Source: Acidobacteriota bacterium
Lineage (GTDB): Bacteria; Acidobacteriota; Terriglobia; Bryobacterales; Bryobacteraceae
Assembly (NCBI GenBank): GCA_016213725.1
Contig: JACQZS010000138.1
Coordinates: forward strand, 1-50,452
Direction: 5' to 3'
Length of the DNA stretch: 50,452 nt
The notes below the pieces were generated by a model. It was not told the origin of the DNA. It made no database searches and saw only the letters and a program-made list of their open reading frames with translations. Each line of letters opens with the position of its first letter. The stretch's first letter is position 1. The translations under genes were made by a program, and so were the position numbers. Shown piece by piece: positions 23,426-31,427 of the stretch.

Positions 23426-26400
23426 ATGCAGAAGTCATTTTTGGGGTTGATTCTCGCCGCCATGCTCCCGCTGGTAGGCCAACAGAGCACGGGTACCATT
23501 TCCGGTACCATCACCGATGCACAGGACGCCGTCGTCGTCGGCGCACAGGTTGAGGTTGCCAACCTGGATACCGGAGCAATCTTCCGGACCAAGTCCAACG
23601 AACAGGGATACTACATCGCACCCGGCATGGCCGTGGGCCGTTACGAAGTGCGCTCCACCATGCCAGGGTTCAAGAAATATGTTCGGTCGGGCATTGTTCT
23701 GCAGGTGAACCAGAACGCCCTGGTGAACATCCCGCTGCAAGTCGGTCAAGTGGTCGAGTCTGTCGAGGTGTCGGCGCAGGCCGCGCTGGTGGACACGGGC
23801 AGCGCGACTCTGGGCCAAGTGGTGGAGAACCGGCGCGTGCAGGAACTTCCGCTGAATGGCCGCAGCGCGATGGCGCTGACGATGATGACGGCCGGGGTGG
23901 TTTCCAATTCCGGCTCGACGCAGTCCGGGTTTGGCGACCGCGGCATCGGGCTGTCCTCAATCAGCATCAACGGCGGACCGAACTCGATGAACGCGCAGAT
24001 GCTGGACGGTAACAACAACACGCTGGTCTACATCGGCGAAGCGGGTGTGCCTCCCGCTGTGGACGCGGTAGAGGAGTTCAAGGTACAGAGCGGCACAATG
24101 TCGGCCGAGTTCGGCTTCACGGCCGGCGGGAGCGTGAATCTGGTGACGAAGTCAGGCACGAACCAGTTCCACGGCGCGGCGTATGAGTTTCTACGCAACG
24201 ATGTTCTGGACGCCAGGAACACTTATGCGGCCAAGAAGCTGCCGCTGCGGTACAACCAGTACGGTGGTTCGCTCGGCGGGCCGATCATCAGGAACAAGAC
24301 CTTCGGCTTCTTCAACTGGGAGCAGTACCTGCTGCGCAAGAGTACGCCCCGTATCTCTACGGTACCCACGTCCGGGTGGCGCGGCGGCAACTTCGGCGAC
24401 TACCGCAACGCCAGCGGAGTGCTGATTCCGATCTACGATCCGGCCACGATTCGGGCCAATCCGAACGGGAGCGGCCAGGTGCGCGATCAGTTTCCGAACA
24501 ACATCGTTCCGCAGAACCGCTTCGATCCTGTCGCGGTGAAGATCATGAACTTCTGGCCGGCGCCGAATTCGACGCCGACCAACGCCTTCACGCAGAGCAA
24601 CAACTTTGTGGACTCTGCCATCAATCGCGTGGACTGGACGCAGATCCACGCGAAGGTAGACCACCGCTTCAGCGATGCGAATTCGCTGTTTGTGCGGTAC
24701 ACGCACGCCGAGCACAATCCCAGCGGCAATTCGATCTTCCTGGATCCAACGGTGGGGCAGGACCGCGTGGACGACCAGACGAACCGCAACGCAGTGGTAT
24801 CGGACACGCACGTCTTTTCACCGACGCTGATCAACAACCTGCGCGTCGGTATCAGCCGCCAGTCGTTCATCTTCCAGGCTGTCAACGCCGGCCAGAACTG
24901 GCCCAGCCGGCTGGGTTTTGCGCCGATCGTGCCCAACGACCAGATGCCGGACATCAACTTCGGATACGGCAACATCGGCGGCCAGGCAAACGGCACGCGC
25001 GCTTCGTTGAGCTGGGATATCCAGGACATGGTGACGAAGATCGCGGGCAACCACACGCTGAAAGCCGGCTTCAATCTGCGCATGATGCAGGGCGGAAACA
25101 AGCAGGGCAGCGGCCTCTCGGGGGTCTTCCGTTTCGGCGGCCTGACGCAGAATCCGCAGTCGACGGCCGGCACGGGCGCCGACATGGCGGGATTCCTGCT
25201 GGGCACGGTGAGCAGCGTCTACATCGACTCGATCCTCGGCAACATGTTCGAAGGCAACTCCTACAGCTTCTTCGTGCAGGACGACTGGAAGCTGAACCGC
25301 AAGCTGACCCTGAATCTCGGGATCCGCTACGACTATCAGCCGAAGGCGATGGAGCGGCATAACGGCATCATCAACTTCGATCAGAACGGGGTAGACCCGA
25401 AGTCCGGCTTGAAGGGCACAACGGTGTATGCGGGAGTGGATGGCCAGCCGCGCGAGTGGATGGGGTCTGACAAGAACGACTTCGGTCCGCGTTTCGGCTT
25501 CGCCTACGACGTCTTTGGCTCGGGCAACACTGTGGTCCGCGGAGGCTACGGCATCTTCTACCCGCAGGTGGCGTACCGCGACTTCTTCGGCAACACGCAG
25601 TTGTTCTCGACGACGACGACGAGCTACTCGTCGCCCGGGCCGGGGCTGCCGATCGTGCAGCTGCAGGCCGGATTCCCATATGCGCCGCTAAAGTCGCCTG
25701 GCTCTTCGGCGGGACCCGGCGCGCTGCTAGGTCTGGGTGTAAGCCTGACTGAGAACGATCCCACCACGCCGCTTACCCAGCAATGGAACTTCTCCATTCA
25801 GCATCAGATCAAGAGCTGGATGGTGGATGCCACATATGCGGGCAACAAGGGGAACCACTTCATCGCCAACACGTACAACCTGAACCAGGTCAACCCGGAT
25901 ACCCGCTACGCTCTCAAGCAGAGCCTCAACGACGCTGTACCGAATCCTTACGCGGGCAAAGTGCCCGGAGGCCTCGGCGCGGCCACCATCAGCCGGGAGC
26001 AGTCCCTGCGCGCTTATCCCTACTACAGCAGCGTGAGTGTCTTCAACCCGCGCAACGGGAACTACGTTTCGCATCAGCTGCAACTGAATGTCCGCCGCAA
26101 TTTCGCCAGCGGATTCCTGGTGAACTTCGCCTACACCAAGGGCAAGATCATCAGCGACAGCCTCAACACGCCGGTGAACTGGAACCTCGAAGCCGGCAAC
26201 GACATCGGCTACCAGGATGGGCTGTACAACCGCAAGTTGAACAAGTCGATCGATCCGAACGACGTTGCGCAACGCGCAGTGGTGAGCCTGGTTTATGAAC
26301 TGCCGTTCGGCGCGGGGCAGCGTTTCAATCCTTCGAATGCGGCGTTGCGCCAGATGGTGGGCGGCTGGCAGATTTCGACCATCGGCCAGATGCAGAGCGG

Positions 26401-26812
26401 CCAACCGTTGAGAATCCGCGGTGCGTCCAACCAGATGGCAGACCGCCCCAATTCCACGGGCCAGAGCGCCAAAATCGACACCCCGTCGGCGCAGCGCTGG
26501 TTCAATACCGACGTCTTCATCAACCCGGTGGACTTCACCTTCGGCAACGTCGGCCGTACGCTCCCCGACGTCCGCGCTCCCGGAACTTTCAACTGGGATC
26601 TATCGGCCATCAAGAATACCCGCATCACTGAGCGTGTCAACCTCCAGTTCCGTGTGGAAGCCTTCAACTTCCTCAACTCGGTGAACTTAGGGGCCCCCAG
26701 CACCAGCTTCAGCCCCGGGGCGGGCGGCAAGAACGTCAGCGCCACATTCGGCACTATCACTTCCGCCAGAGATTCACGCAGCATCCAACTCGGGATGAAG
26801 CTGCTCTTCTAG
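23426..26812 (+). CDS. Oar-like TonB-dependent receptor with carboxypeptidase-regulatory-like domain (1)
   Basis: A 1,128-residue outer-membrane protein. After a signal peptide (MQKSFLGLILAAMLPLVG) comes the carboxypeptidase-regulatory-like Ig fold (about 22-105: GTISGTITDAQDAVVVGAQ, GYYIAPGMAVGRYEV), then the plug domain (VQELPLNGRSAMALTMMTAG, NMNAQMLDGNN-like region) and a long beta-barrel with repeated aromatic strands (YSFFVQDDWKLNRKLTLNLG), ending in a C-terminal phenylalanine (LGMKLLF). Acidobacterial genomes hold many of these; they are thought to import large oligomers such as glycans. It stands at the left edge of the glycan locus. GAGGT lies in front of the ATG. The substrate is unknown. 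Confidence 0.9.
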   Translation: MQKSFLGLILAAMLPLVGQQSTGTISGTITDAQDAVVVGAQVEVANLDTGAIFRTKSNEQGYYIAPGMAVGRYEVRSTMPGFKKYVRSGIVLQVNQNALVNIPLQVGQVVESVEVSAQAALVDTGSATLGQVVENRRVQELPLNGRSAMALTMMTAGVVSNSGSTQSGFGDRGIGLSSISINGGPNSMNAQMLDGNNNTLVYIGEAGVPPAVDAVEEFKVQSGTMSAEFGFTAGGSVNLVTKSGTNQFHGAAYEFLRNDVLDARNTYAAKKLPLRYNQYGGSLGGPIIRNKTFGFFNWEQYLLRKSTPRISTVPTSGWRGGNFGDYRNASGVLIPIYDPATIRANPNGSGQVRDQFPNNIVPQNRFDPVAVKIMNFWPAPNSTPTNAFTQSNNFVDSAINRVDWTQIHAKVDHRFSDANSLFVRYTHAEHNPSGNSIFLDPTVGQDRVDDQTNRNAVVSDTHVFSPTLINNLRVGISRQSFIFQAVNAGQNWPSRLGFAPIVPNDQMPDINFGYGNIGGQANGTRASLSWDIQDMVTKIAGNHTLKAGFNLRMMQGGNKQGSGLSGVFRFGGLTQNPQSTAGTGADMAGFLLGTVSSVYIDSILGNMFEGNSYSFFVQDDWKLNRKLTLNLGIRYDYQPKAMERHNGIINFDQNGVDPKSGLKGTTVYAGVDGQPREWMGSDKNDFGPRFGFAYDVFGSGNTVVRGGYGIFYPQVAYRDFFGNTQLFSTTTTSYSSPGPGLPIVQLQAGFPYAPLKSPGSSAGPGALLGLGVSLTENDPTTPLTQQWNFSIQHQIKSWMVDATYAGNKGNHFIANTYNLNQVNPDTRYALKQSLNDAVPNPYAGKVPGGLGAATISREQSLRAYPYYSSVSVFNPRNGNYVSHQLQLNVRRNFASGFLVNFAYTKGKIISDSLNTPVNWNLEAGNDIGYQDGLYNRKLNKSIDPNDVAQRAVVSLVYELPFGAGQRFNPSNAALRQMVGGWQISTIGQMQSGQPLRIRGASNQMADRPNSTGQSAKIDTPSAQRWFNTDVFINPVDFTFGNVGRTLPDVRAPGTFNWDLSAIKNTRITERVNLQFRVEAFNFLNSVNLGAPSTSFSPGAGGKNVSATFGTITSARDSRSIQLGMKLLF

Positions 26813-26834
26813 GGCGCGCAGCCCATGTGTTTGC

Positions 26835-26872
26835 CAGCCCCGGGCCTTGCCCATCGGCGGAACCCGGGGCTG
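26835..26872 (+). terminator. Hairpin after the first TonB-type receptor (weak terminator or attenuator)
   Basis: A perfect 10-bp stem CAGCCCCGGG / CCCGGGGCTG encloses an 18-base loop, 22 nt after the receptor stop. No T-run follows (CAATCAATC), so it is at best a partial terminator; it might instead protect the receptor mRNA or reduce read-through into the glycan operon. Confidence 0.5.
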
Positions 26873-26900
26873 CAATCAATCTCGTCACCAGAGGATTGCA

Positions 26901-27524
26901 ATGAGATCACAAGGGCTGCACCTGACTCTTCTACCGGCCTGCGCGGCGTCTCTCCCGGCAACTCCGCGCAGCGGCCGGGTGTTCTCCCTCAGCGGTGAGT
27001 GGCGCTCCACCACCGGCTCTCAAGACAAAGGCCAAGCACTTTGCTGGCTCGACCATCAGCCCGAAACCCGCTGGGACCGCGTCACGGTTCCGCACTGTTG
27101 GAAGGCGGACCCGCGCTTCCCTCACCCCGGCGCGACCCGGCACCGCTACGACTGCCCGACCCCTGCGGGCTGGGATTGCAAGTCGCTGCCGGGCGCCGGC
27201 CCCGGAGACACGCTCGAGGAGCGGGTCTATCCCCGGCGGGAATTTCGGGGCCTCATCCGGGATGTCACATTGCAGGCTGTTCCCAATGTCTCCATCGAGA
27301 CGCTGAAGGTAGCTCCCGAGCCGGACATGGCGTCCGGCGCCAAAACGTCATCCGGAAGCATCGCGGCGGAAGCTCTTCGTGAGGAATCCCCATTGCTCTG
27401 TGCATATCGCCGCCAGCAGGTGCTCGAGGTATCCGCCAACGGCTTGGCCATCCCCCGCCGTCTCCAGCTGATCCGGCCAACCGGTTCTCCAATCGGCGGC
27501 GAGCGGACCCTTCCACTTCAGTGA
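26901..27524 (+). pseudogene. Decayed GH2-like glycoside hydrolase N-terminal remnant
   Basis: A 207-codon open frame with a signal-peptide-like start (MRSQGLHLTLLPACAASLPA) and a good GAGG in front of the ATG. Its content reads like pieces of a family-2 glycosidase sugar-binding domain: LSGEWRSTTGSQDKGQALCW, then WDRVTVPHCWK, then, after an apparent internal deletion of the central WYRR/vNG segment, REFRGLIRDVTLQAVPNVSI followed by ETLKVAPEPDM, which resembles the GGIyReVyL..tP.vyI block. The catalytic barrel is absent. I take it for a relic in which deletions kept the frame open. Its stop overlaps the next gene's GTG (GTGA), so translating the relic may still serve to couple translation of the downstream gene. 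Confidence 0.5.
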
Positions 27525-28615
27525 AACTCTCAAGACGCAGTTTCGTCTCCTTGTTGGCCGCCGCCCCGCGGCCAGGGGGAGATTTTGACTTCGCCCGCCT
27601 TGTCCCGGAGCGCATTCCGCGCTCGGCGGTATACCGGCAGGAAGACTACTGCCTGTGGGACCCGGCCATGGTGCGTACGCCGGACGGCACCTGCCACCTG
27701 CTGTACTCGCGGTGGCCGCTGAGATTGGGTTTTGACGCCTGGGCGACTCACGCCGAGATCGCCTGGGCGACGGCGAAGCGGCCCGAGGGGCCGTACACGT
27801 TCCAGAAGGTGCTGCTGCCGGCGCGCGGCGGCGCGCACTGGGATGGCCACTCTGTTTACAACACCTGCCTGCTGGCGGAAGGTGGCAGATACTACCTCTA
27901 CTACACGGGCAACCACGGCACGGCTTCCTGGCGGCCGGACCGGGTGTTGACCGTCAAAGATCCGGATTGGTGGGCCCAGCGGAACACGCAGCGCATTGGC
28001 GTGGCCGTGGCAGATCACCCAGGAGGGCCCTGGCGGCGGCAGGACCACCCTTTGATCGACGTGGGGCCTGACACCGGACAGGGCATTATCGCGGTGCCCT
28101 GCGTCACACCGCGGATTGGGGGCGGCTTCCTGCTGGCCTACAAGACGCTGGCTCCGGGAGAAGGCCCGTTTGGTGGAGGCGTCTTCCACTACGTTGCGGT
28201 GGGTGACAGCCCGCTGGGCCCTTTCAAGCGCCACCCGGTGCCGATGGTGGACAAGAGTAAAGTGTTCCAGCGGCACTTCAACTTCCATACTGACGACCAT
28301 TTCGAGTGGGTCCAGGACGGCCGCTACTACGCGATCGTCAAGGACCACGATGCGCCATTCCTAACCGAGCACGGCCGCTGCCTCTATCTGCTCGAATCGG
28401 AAGACGGCCTGAGCTGGCGCACCGCGCCGAAGCCGCTGGTGAAGGATTTCCGGCTTACCTGGCAGGACGGAGCGACTGAGAGTTTCGATCGGCTGGAGAT
28501 GCCGAAGCTGTATCTCGAGGAGGGCCGCCCACGGGTGCTGTTCCTGGCGGCGCTGGCCAAGGGAGCCGCGCAGTCGTACATCGTGTCGTTACCGCTTCTG
28601 GAGTACCGCAAATGA
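27521..28615 (+). CDS. Tat-exported GH43-like five-bladed propeller glycosidase
   Basis: A 364-residue protein that starts at a GTG overlapping the upstream stop. A twin-arginine signal (KLSRRSFVSLLAAAP) precedes a beta-propeller of the GH43/GH117-related type: blade motifs include YCLWDPAMVRTPDGTCHLLY, HWDGHSVYNTCLL, GRYYLYYTGNHG and DHFEWVQDGRYYAIVKDHD. Asp47 in WDPAMV is a candidate catalytic base by analogy with GH43; the other acids cannot be fixed by eye. This family is often annotated only as glycoside hydrolase. It should trim side chains or short oligosaccharides. Its stop overlaps the next gene's ATG (ATGA), placing it in the glycan operon. It could be a non-catalytic lectin-like propeller. 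Confidence 0.72.
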   Translation: MKLSRRSFVSLLAAAPRPGGDFDFARLVPERIPRSAVYRQEDYCLWDPAMVRTPDGTCHLLYSRWPLRLGFDAWATHAEIAWATAKRPEGPYTFQKVLLPARGGAHWDGHSVYNTCLLAEGGRYYLYYTGNHGTASWRPDRVLTVKDPDWWAQRNTQRIGVAVADHPGGPWRRQDHPLIDVGPDTGQGIIAVPCVTPRIGGGFLLAYKTLAPGEGPFGGGVFHYVAVGDSPLGPFKRHPVPMVDKSKVFQRHFNFHTDDHFEWVQDGRYYAIVKDHDAPFLTEHGRCLYLLESEDGLSWRTAPKPLVKDFRLTWQDGATESFDRLEMPKLYLEEGRPRVLFLAALAKGAAQSYIVSLPLLEYRK

Positions 28616-30411
28616 TCCGCAGTCTCGCAGCGCTGATGTTCGTGGCCGCGTCGCTTCCGGCGCAATCCGTGTTGGTGGAGGCGGAAGGTTTTCGCTACCC
28701 GGGTGGATGGGTGACAGATCAGCAGTTTATGGAGCAGATGGGGTCGGCGTTCCTCTTGGCGCACGGGATGGGGGTTCCGGTGGCGGACGCGAAGACGGAG
28801 GTCGTCCCGCCGTCGCCTGGGACTTACCGCGTCTGGGTTCGCACGCGGGATTGGGTGGCGCCGTGGAGTGGCAAGGGCGCGCCTGGCCGCTTTCAGGTGT
28901 GGGTGGACGGCAAGCCATTGGGCGTGACATTCGGCGCGAGCGGCGCAGCGTGGCACTGGCAGGATGGAGGCACGGTGGAGTTGGCGGGCAGGAAGACGCA
29001 GTTGGCGCTGCGCGATCTGACGGGCTTTGACGGCAGGTGCGACGCTATTCTGCTGACGAAGGACCAGGGCCTGCGGCCGCCCAACTCCGGTGAGGCGCTG
29101 GCGAAGCTGAGGCGGGATCTGTTGAAGCTGCCGGCACAACCGAGAAGCGCGGGCGACTATGATCTGGTGGTGGTAGGCGGCGGCATGGCGGGAACGGCCG
29201 CGGCCATTTCGGCGGCGCGCTACGGGCTGAAGGTGGCGCTGGTTCAGGATCGGCCCGTGCTGGGCGGGAACAACTCTTCGGAAGTGCGCGTGCACCTGGG
29301 CGGCAATATCAACCTGCCGCCATATCCGGCGCTGGGCGCGGTAGTGGATGAGCTGGACCCGAAGCGCGACAAAGGGAACGCGCAGCCAGCGGCCAACTAC
29401 GACGACGAGAAGAAGCTGGCGGTGGTGAAAGGTGAAGCCAACATCAGCTTGTTTCTGAGTACGCGGGCGATACGGGTGGAGAAGAGCGGGGCACGGATTG
29501 CGGCGGTGATTGCAACGGACCTCGCCACGGGCGCCGAGCTGCGATATGCCGCGCCGCTGTTTGCCGACTGTACCGGCGACGGGACCATCGGCGCGCTGGC
29601 TGGGGCCGACTATCGCTACGGCCGGGAGAGCCGGGCCGAGACGGGCGAATCCTTGGCGCCGGAGGTGCCGGACCAGTTGGTGATGGGGACATCGGTGATG
29701 TGGTACACAGAGGACGCGGGCAGGGCGGTGGCGTTTCCGGAGACGCCGTGGGCCATCCAGTTCACCGATGCGTCGTCGCAGCACGCAACGCGCGGCGACT
29801 GGAACTGGGAGACGGGGCAGAACCGGAACCAGGTGAGCGACTTCGAGACGATTCGCGACCACGGGCTGCGGGCGGTCTACGGCAACTGGGCATTCCAGAA
29901 GAACCAAGCAAAGGACAAAGAGAAGTACGCGAACTTGCGGCTGTCGTGGGTGGCGTATGTAGGCGGCAAGCGGGAGTCGCGGCGACTGCTGGGGGACGTG
30001 ATTCTGACGCAGATGGATGTGGAGCAGCAAAGGGAGTTTCCGGACGCGGCGGTGACCGCGACATGGTCGATTGATCTGCATGTGCCGGATCCGAAGAACG
30101 CGGCGCAGTTTCAGGGCGAAGAGTTCAGGACGGTCGCGAGCTTCGGGAAGAAGGCGCCGTATGCGGTTCCCTACCGGTGCCTGTATTCCAGAAACGTGCC
30201 GAACCTGTTCATGGCGGGGCGGAACATCAGCGTGACGCACGTTGCGCTGGGGACGGTGCGGGTGATGCGGACGACGGGAATGATGGGAGAAGTCGTGGGG
30301 ATGGCCGCAGCCATCGCCCGCAAGCACAACGCCATGCCCCGCGATGTCTATCAGAGCTATTTGGGCGAACTCAGAGTCGCGCTGACGCGAGGTGCAGGAA
30401 AGGACCGTTAA
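28612..30411 (+). CDS. Secreted FAD-dependent oxidoreductase with N-terminal carbohydrate-binding-like domain
   Basis: A 599-residue protein. A Sec-type signal (MIRSLAALMFVAASLPAQS) is followed by a beta-sandwich (about 20-155: VEAEGFRYPGGWV, GTYRVWVRTRDW, GRFQVWVDGKPLG) like those that bind sugars, and then by the FAD_oxidored Rossmann fold with VVVGGGMAGTAAAIS (187-200), LGGNNSSEVRV, VGGKRESRRLLGDVILTQ and NLFMAGRNISVTHVALGT. The lack of a twin-arginine motif is odd for an exported flavoprotein. ATGA coupling to the GH43-like gene and 5 nt to the GH16 gene show joint expression. It probably oxidises a glycan or sugar hydroxyl; the substrate is not known. Confidence 0.83.
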   Translation: MIRSLAALMFVAASLPAQSVLVEAEGFRYPGGWVTDQQFMEQMGSAFLLAHGMGVPVADAKTEVVPPSPGTYRVWVRTRDWVAPWSGKGAPGRFQVWVDGKPLGVTFGASGAAWHWQDGGTVELAGRKTQLALRDLTGFDGRCDAILLTKDQGLRPPNSGEALAKLRRDLLKLPAQPRSAGDYDLVVVGGGMAGTAAAISAARYGLKVALVQDRPVLGGNNSSEVRVHLGGNINLPPYPALGAVVDELDPKRDKGNAQPAANYDDEKKLAVVKGEANISLFLSTRAIRVEKSGARIAAVIATDLATGAELRYAAPLFADCTGDGTIGALAGADYRYGRESRAETGESLAPEVPDQLVMGTSVMWYTEDAGRAVAFPETPWAIQFTDASSQHATRGDWNWETGQNRNQVSDFETIRDHGLRAVYGNWAFQKNQAKDKEKYANLRLSWVAYVGGKRESRRLLGDVILTQMDVEQQREFPDAAVTATWSIDLHVPDPKNAAQFQGEEFRTVASFGKKAPYAVPYRCLYSRNVPNLFMAGRNISVTHVALGTVRVMRTTGMMGEVVGMAAAIARKHNAMPRDVYQSYLGELRVALTRGAGKDR

Positions 30412-30416
30412 ACCAT

Positions 30417-31142
30417 ATGAGACTTCTATTCCCCCTTCTTCTGTGCTGCGCGGCGCTCGCCGCCCCGCCGGCCGGCTACAAGCTGAAGTGGGCCGATGAA
30501 TTTGACGGGTCCAAGCTGGACGCCACCAAGTGGGTTTACCGCACGGACTCCAAGCACTGGAGCACGCAGAAGGCCGAAAACGTGGCCCTTCAGAAGGGCA
30601 GCCTGGTACTGCTGCTCAAGAAGGAGCAGGCAGGCGATAAACAGTACGCCGGCGCTGGGGTGATCAGCAGGCCCGTGTTCCGCTTCGGATACTACGAGAC
30701 GCGGTTCCGCATCCTGGCCGGAAAGGGTTGGCACTCCTCGTTCTGGATGATGGGCCACGACGGCTCTGGCGGAACCGGGACCAAGAGCACGGCTCTGGAA
30801 CTGGACGTGATTGAAAACGACTCCATCAATCTCAACTCCTATGGCGTCAACCTGCACAAGTGGGTGGACCCGCACGTCAGCTACGGCCACAAGAACGTTC
30901 CGGTTGTAAACCTGGGCGAGTTCCACGTGTTCGGGTGCGAGTACACGGCCGGCAGCGTGAAGTACTTTCTCGACGGCCAAGTCGTGCAGACGGTGGACGT
31001 CTCGAAGCTTCCGCACGGCGACCTCAGTATCTGGCTCACCTCCATCGCCTCTTTCCTTGGCAAGACCGATGCCGTGGACGAGACGAAGCTGCCAGGCCGG
31101 GTGGAATACGAATACGTCCGTTTTTATGAGAGAGCGAATTAG
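30417..31142 (+). CDS. GH16 family glycoside hydrolase (1)
   Basis: A 241-residue secreted enzyme. The signal peptide is MRLLFPLLLCCAALA; the mature part begins PPAGYKLKWADEFDG, typical of GH16 jelly-rolls. The catalytic signature ELDVIE has nucleophile Glu128, Asp130 and acid/base Glu133. Tyr/Trp-rich cleft strands such as RFGYYETRFRI and GWHSSFWMM are present. GH16 enzymes are endo-acting on beta-1,3/1,4-glucans, xyloglucan, or agar- and carrageenan-type polymers; the compact size does not identify which. It is closely related to the second GH16 gene at 33698, with the catalytic residues at the same numbers, which points to duplication. Confidence 0.92.
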   Translation: MRLLFPLLLCCAALAAPPAGYKLKWADEFDGSKLDATKWVYRTDSKHWSTQKAENVALQKGSLVLLLKKEQAGDKQYAGAGVISRPVFRFGYYETRFRILAGKGWHSSFWMMGHDGSGGTGTKSTALELDVIENDSINLNSYGVNLHKWVDPHVSYGHKNVPVVNLGEFHVFGCEYTAGSVKYFLDGQVVQTVDVSKLPHGDLSIWLTSIASFLGKTDAVDETKLPGRVEYEYVRFYERAN

Positions 31143-31427
31143 AGATGAGTGGAAGGCTGCATCGCATGTCAATCGCAGTACTGGCGGCATCCCTGCAACG
31201 GCTGCCGCGGGGAACCGCGGTGCCTGAGCCGGCAATCCAGAATTCGGAGCACTCCGATACCCTGCTCGCAATTTCCGAAGGTCAGGCTCGCCTTTGCACA
31301 TGGTGCGCAGCCGGTGAGGGGATCCGGACTTGGCTGCGGCCGCACCGCAGGAGAACTTGTTCGCCCGGTTGGGCCGGCCCGGAGAGAAGCGAGCGTGCGG
31401 CATGACCCACGCCGAGGAGTGAGGACG
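31143..31427. other. 285-nt gap inside the glycan operon, content unrecognised
   Basis: Every other junction in this operon overlaps or nearly touches, but this one is 285 nt. Plus-strand frames of up to about 85 codons run through it, one beginning at 31145 right after the GH16 stop. None has a recognised domain or persuasive ribosome-binding site. It could hold an internal promoter or the debris of a lost gene. At its right end GAGG precedes the next ATG. Confidence 0.45.

Noticed and set aside
28384..30327. A 647-codon minus-strand open frame
   Set aside because: It lies antisense to the FAD oxidoreductase, has an Arg/His/Pro-rich composition typical of GC-rich shadow frames and no domain.
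31145..31405. Possible small gene after the first GH16 gene
   Set aside because: An 86-codon frame with no recognised features; several frames are open in this stretch by chance, so I list the stretch only as a gap.
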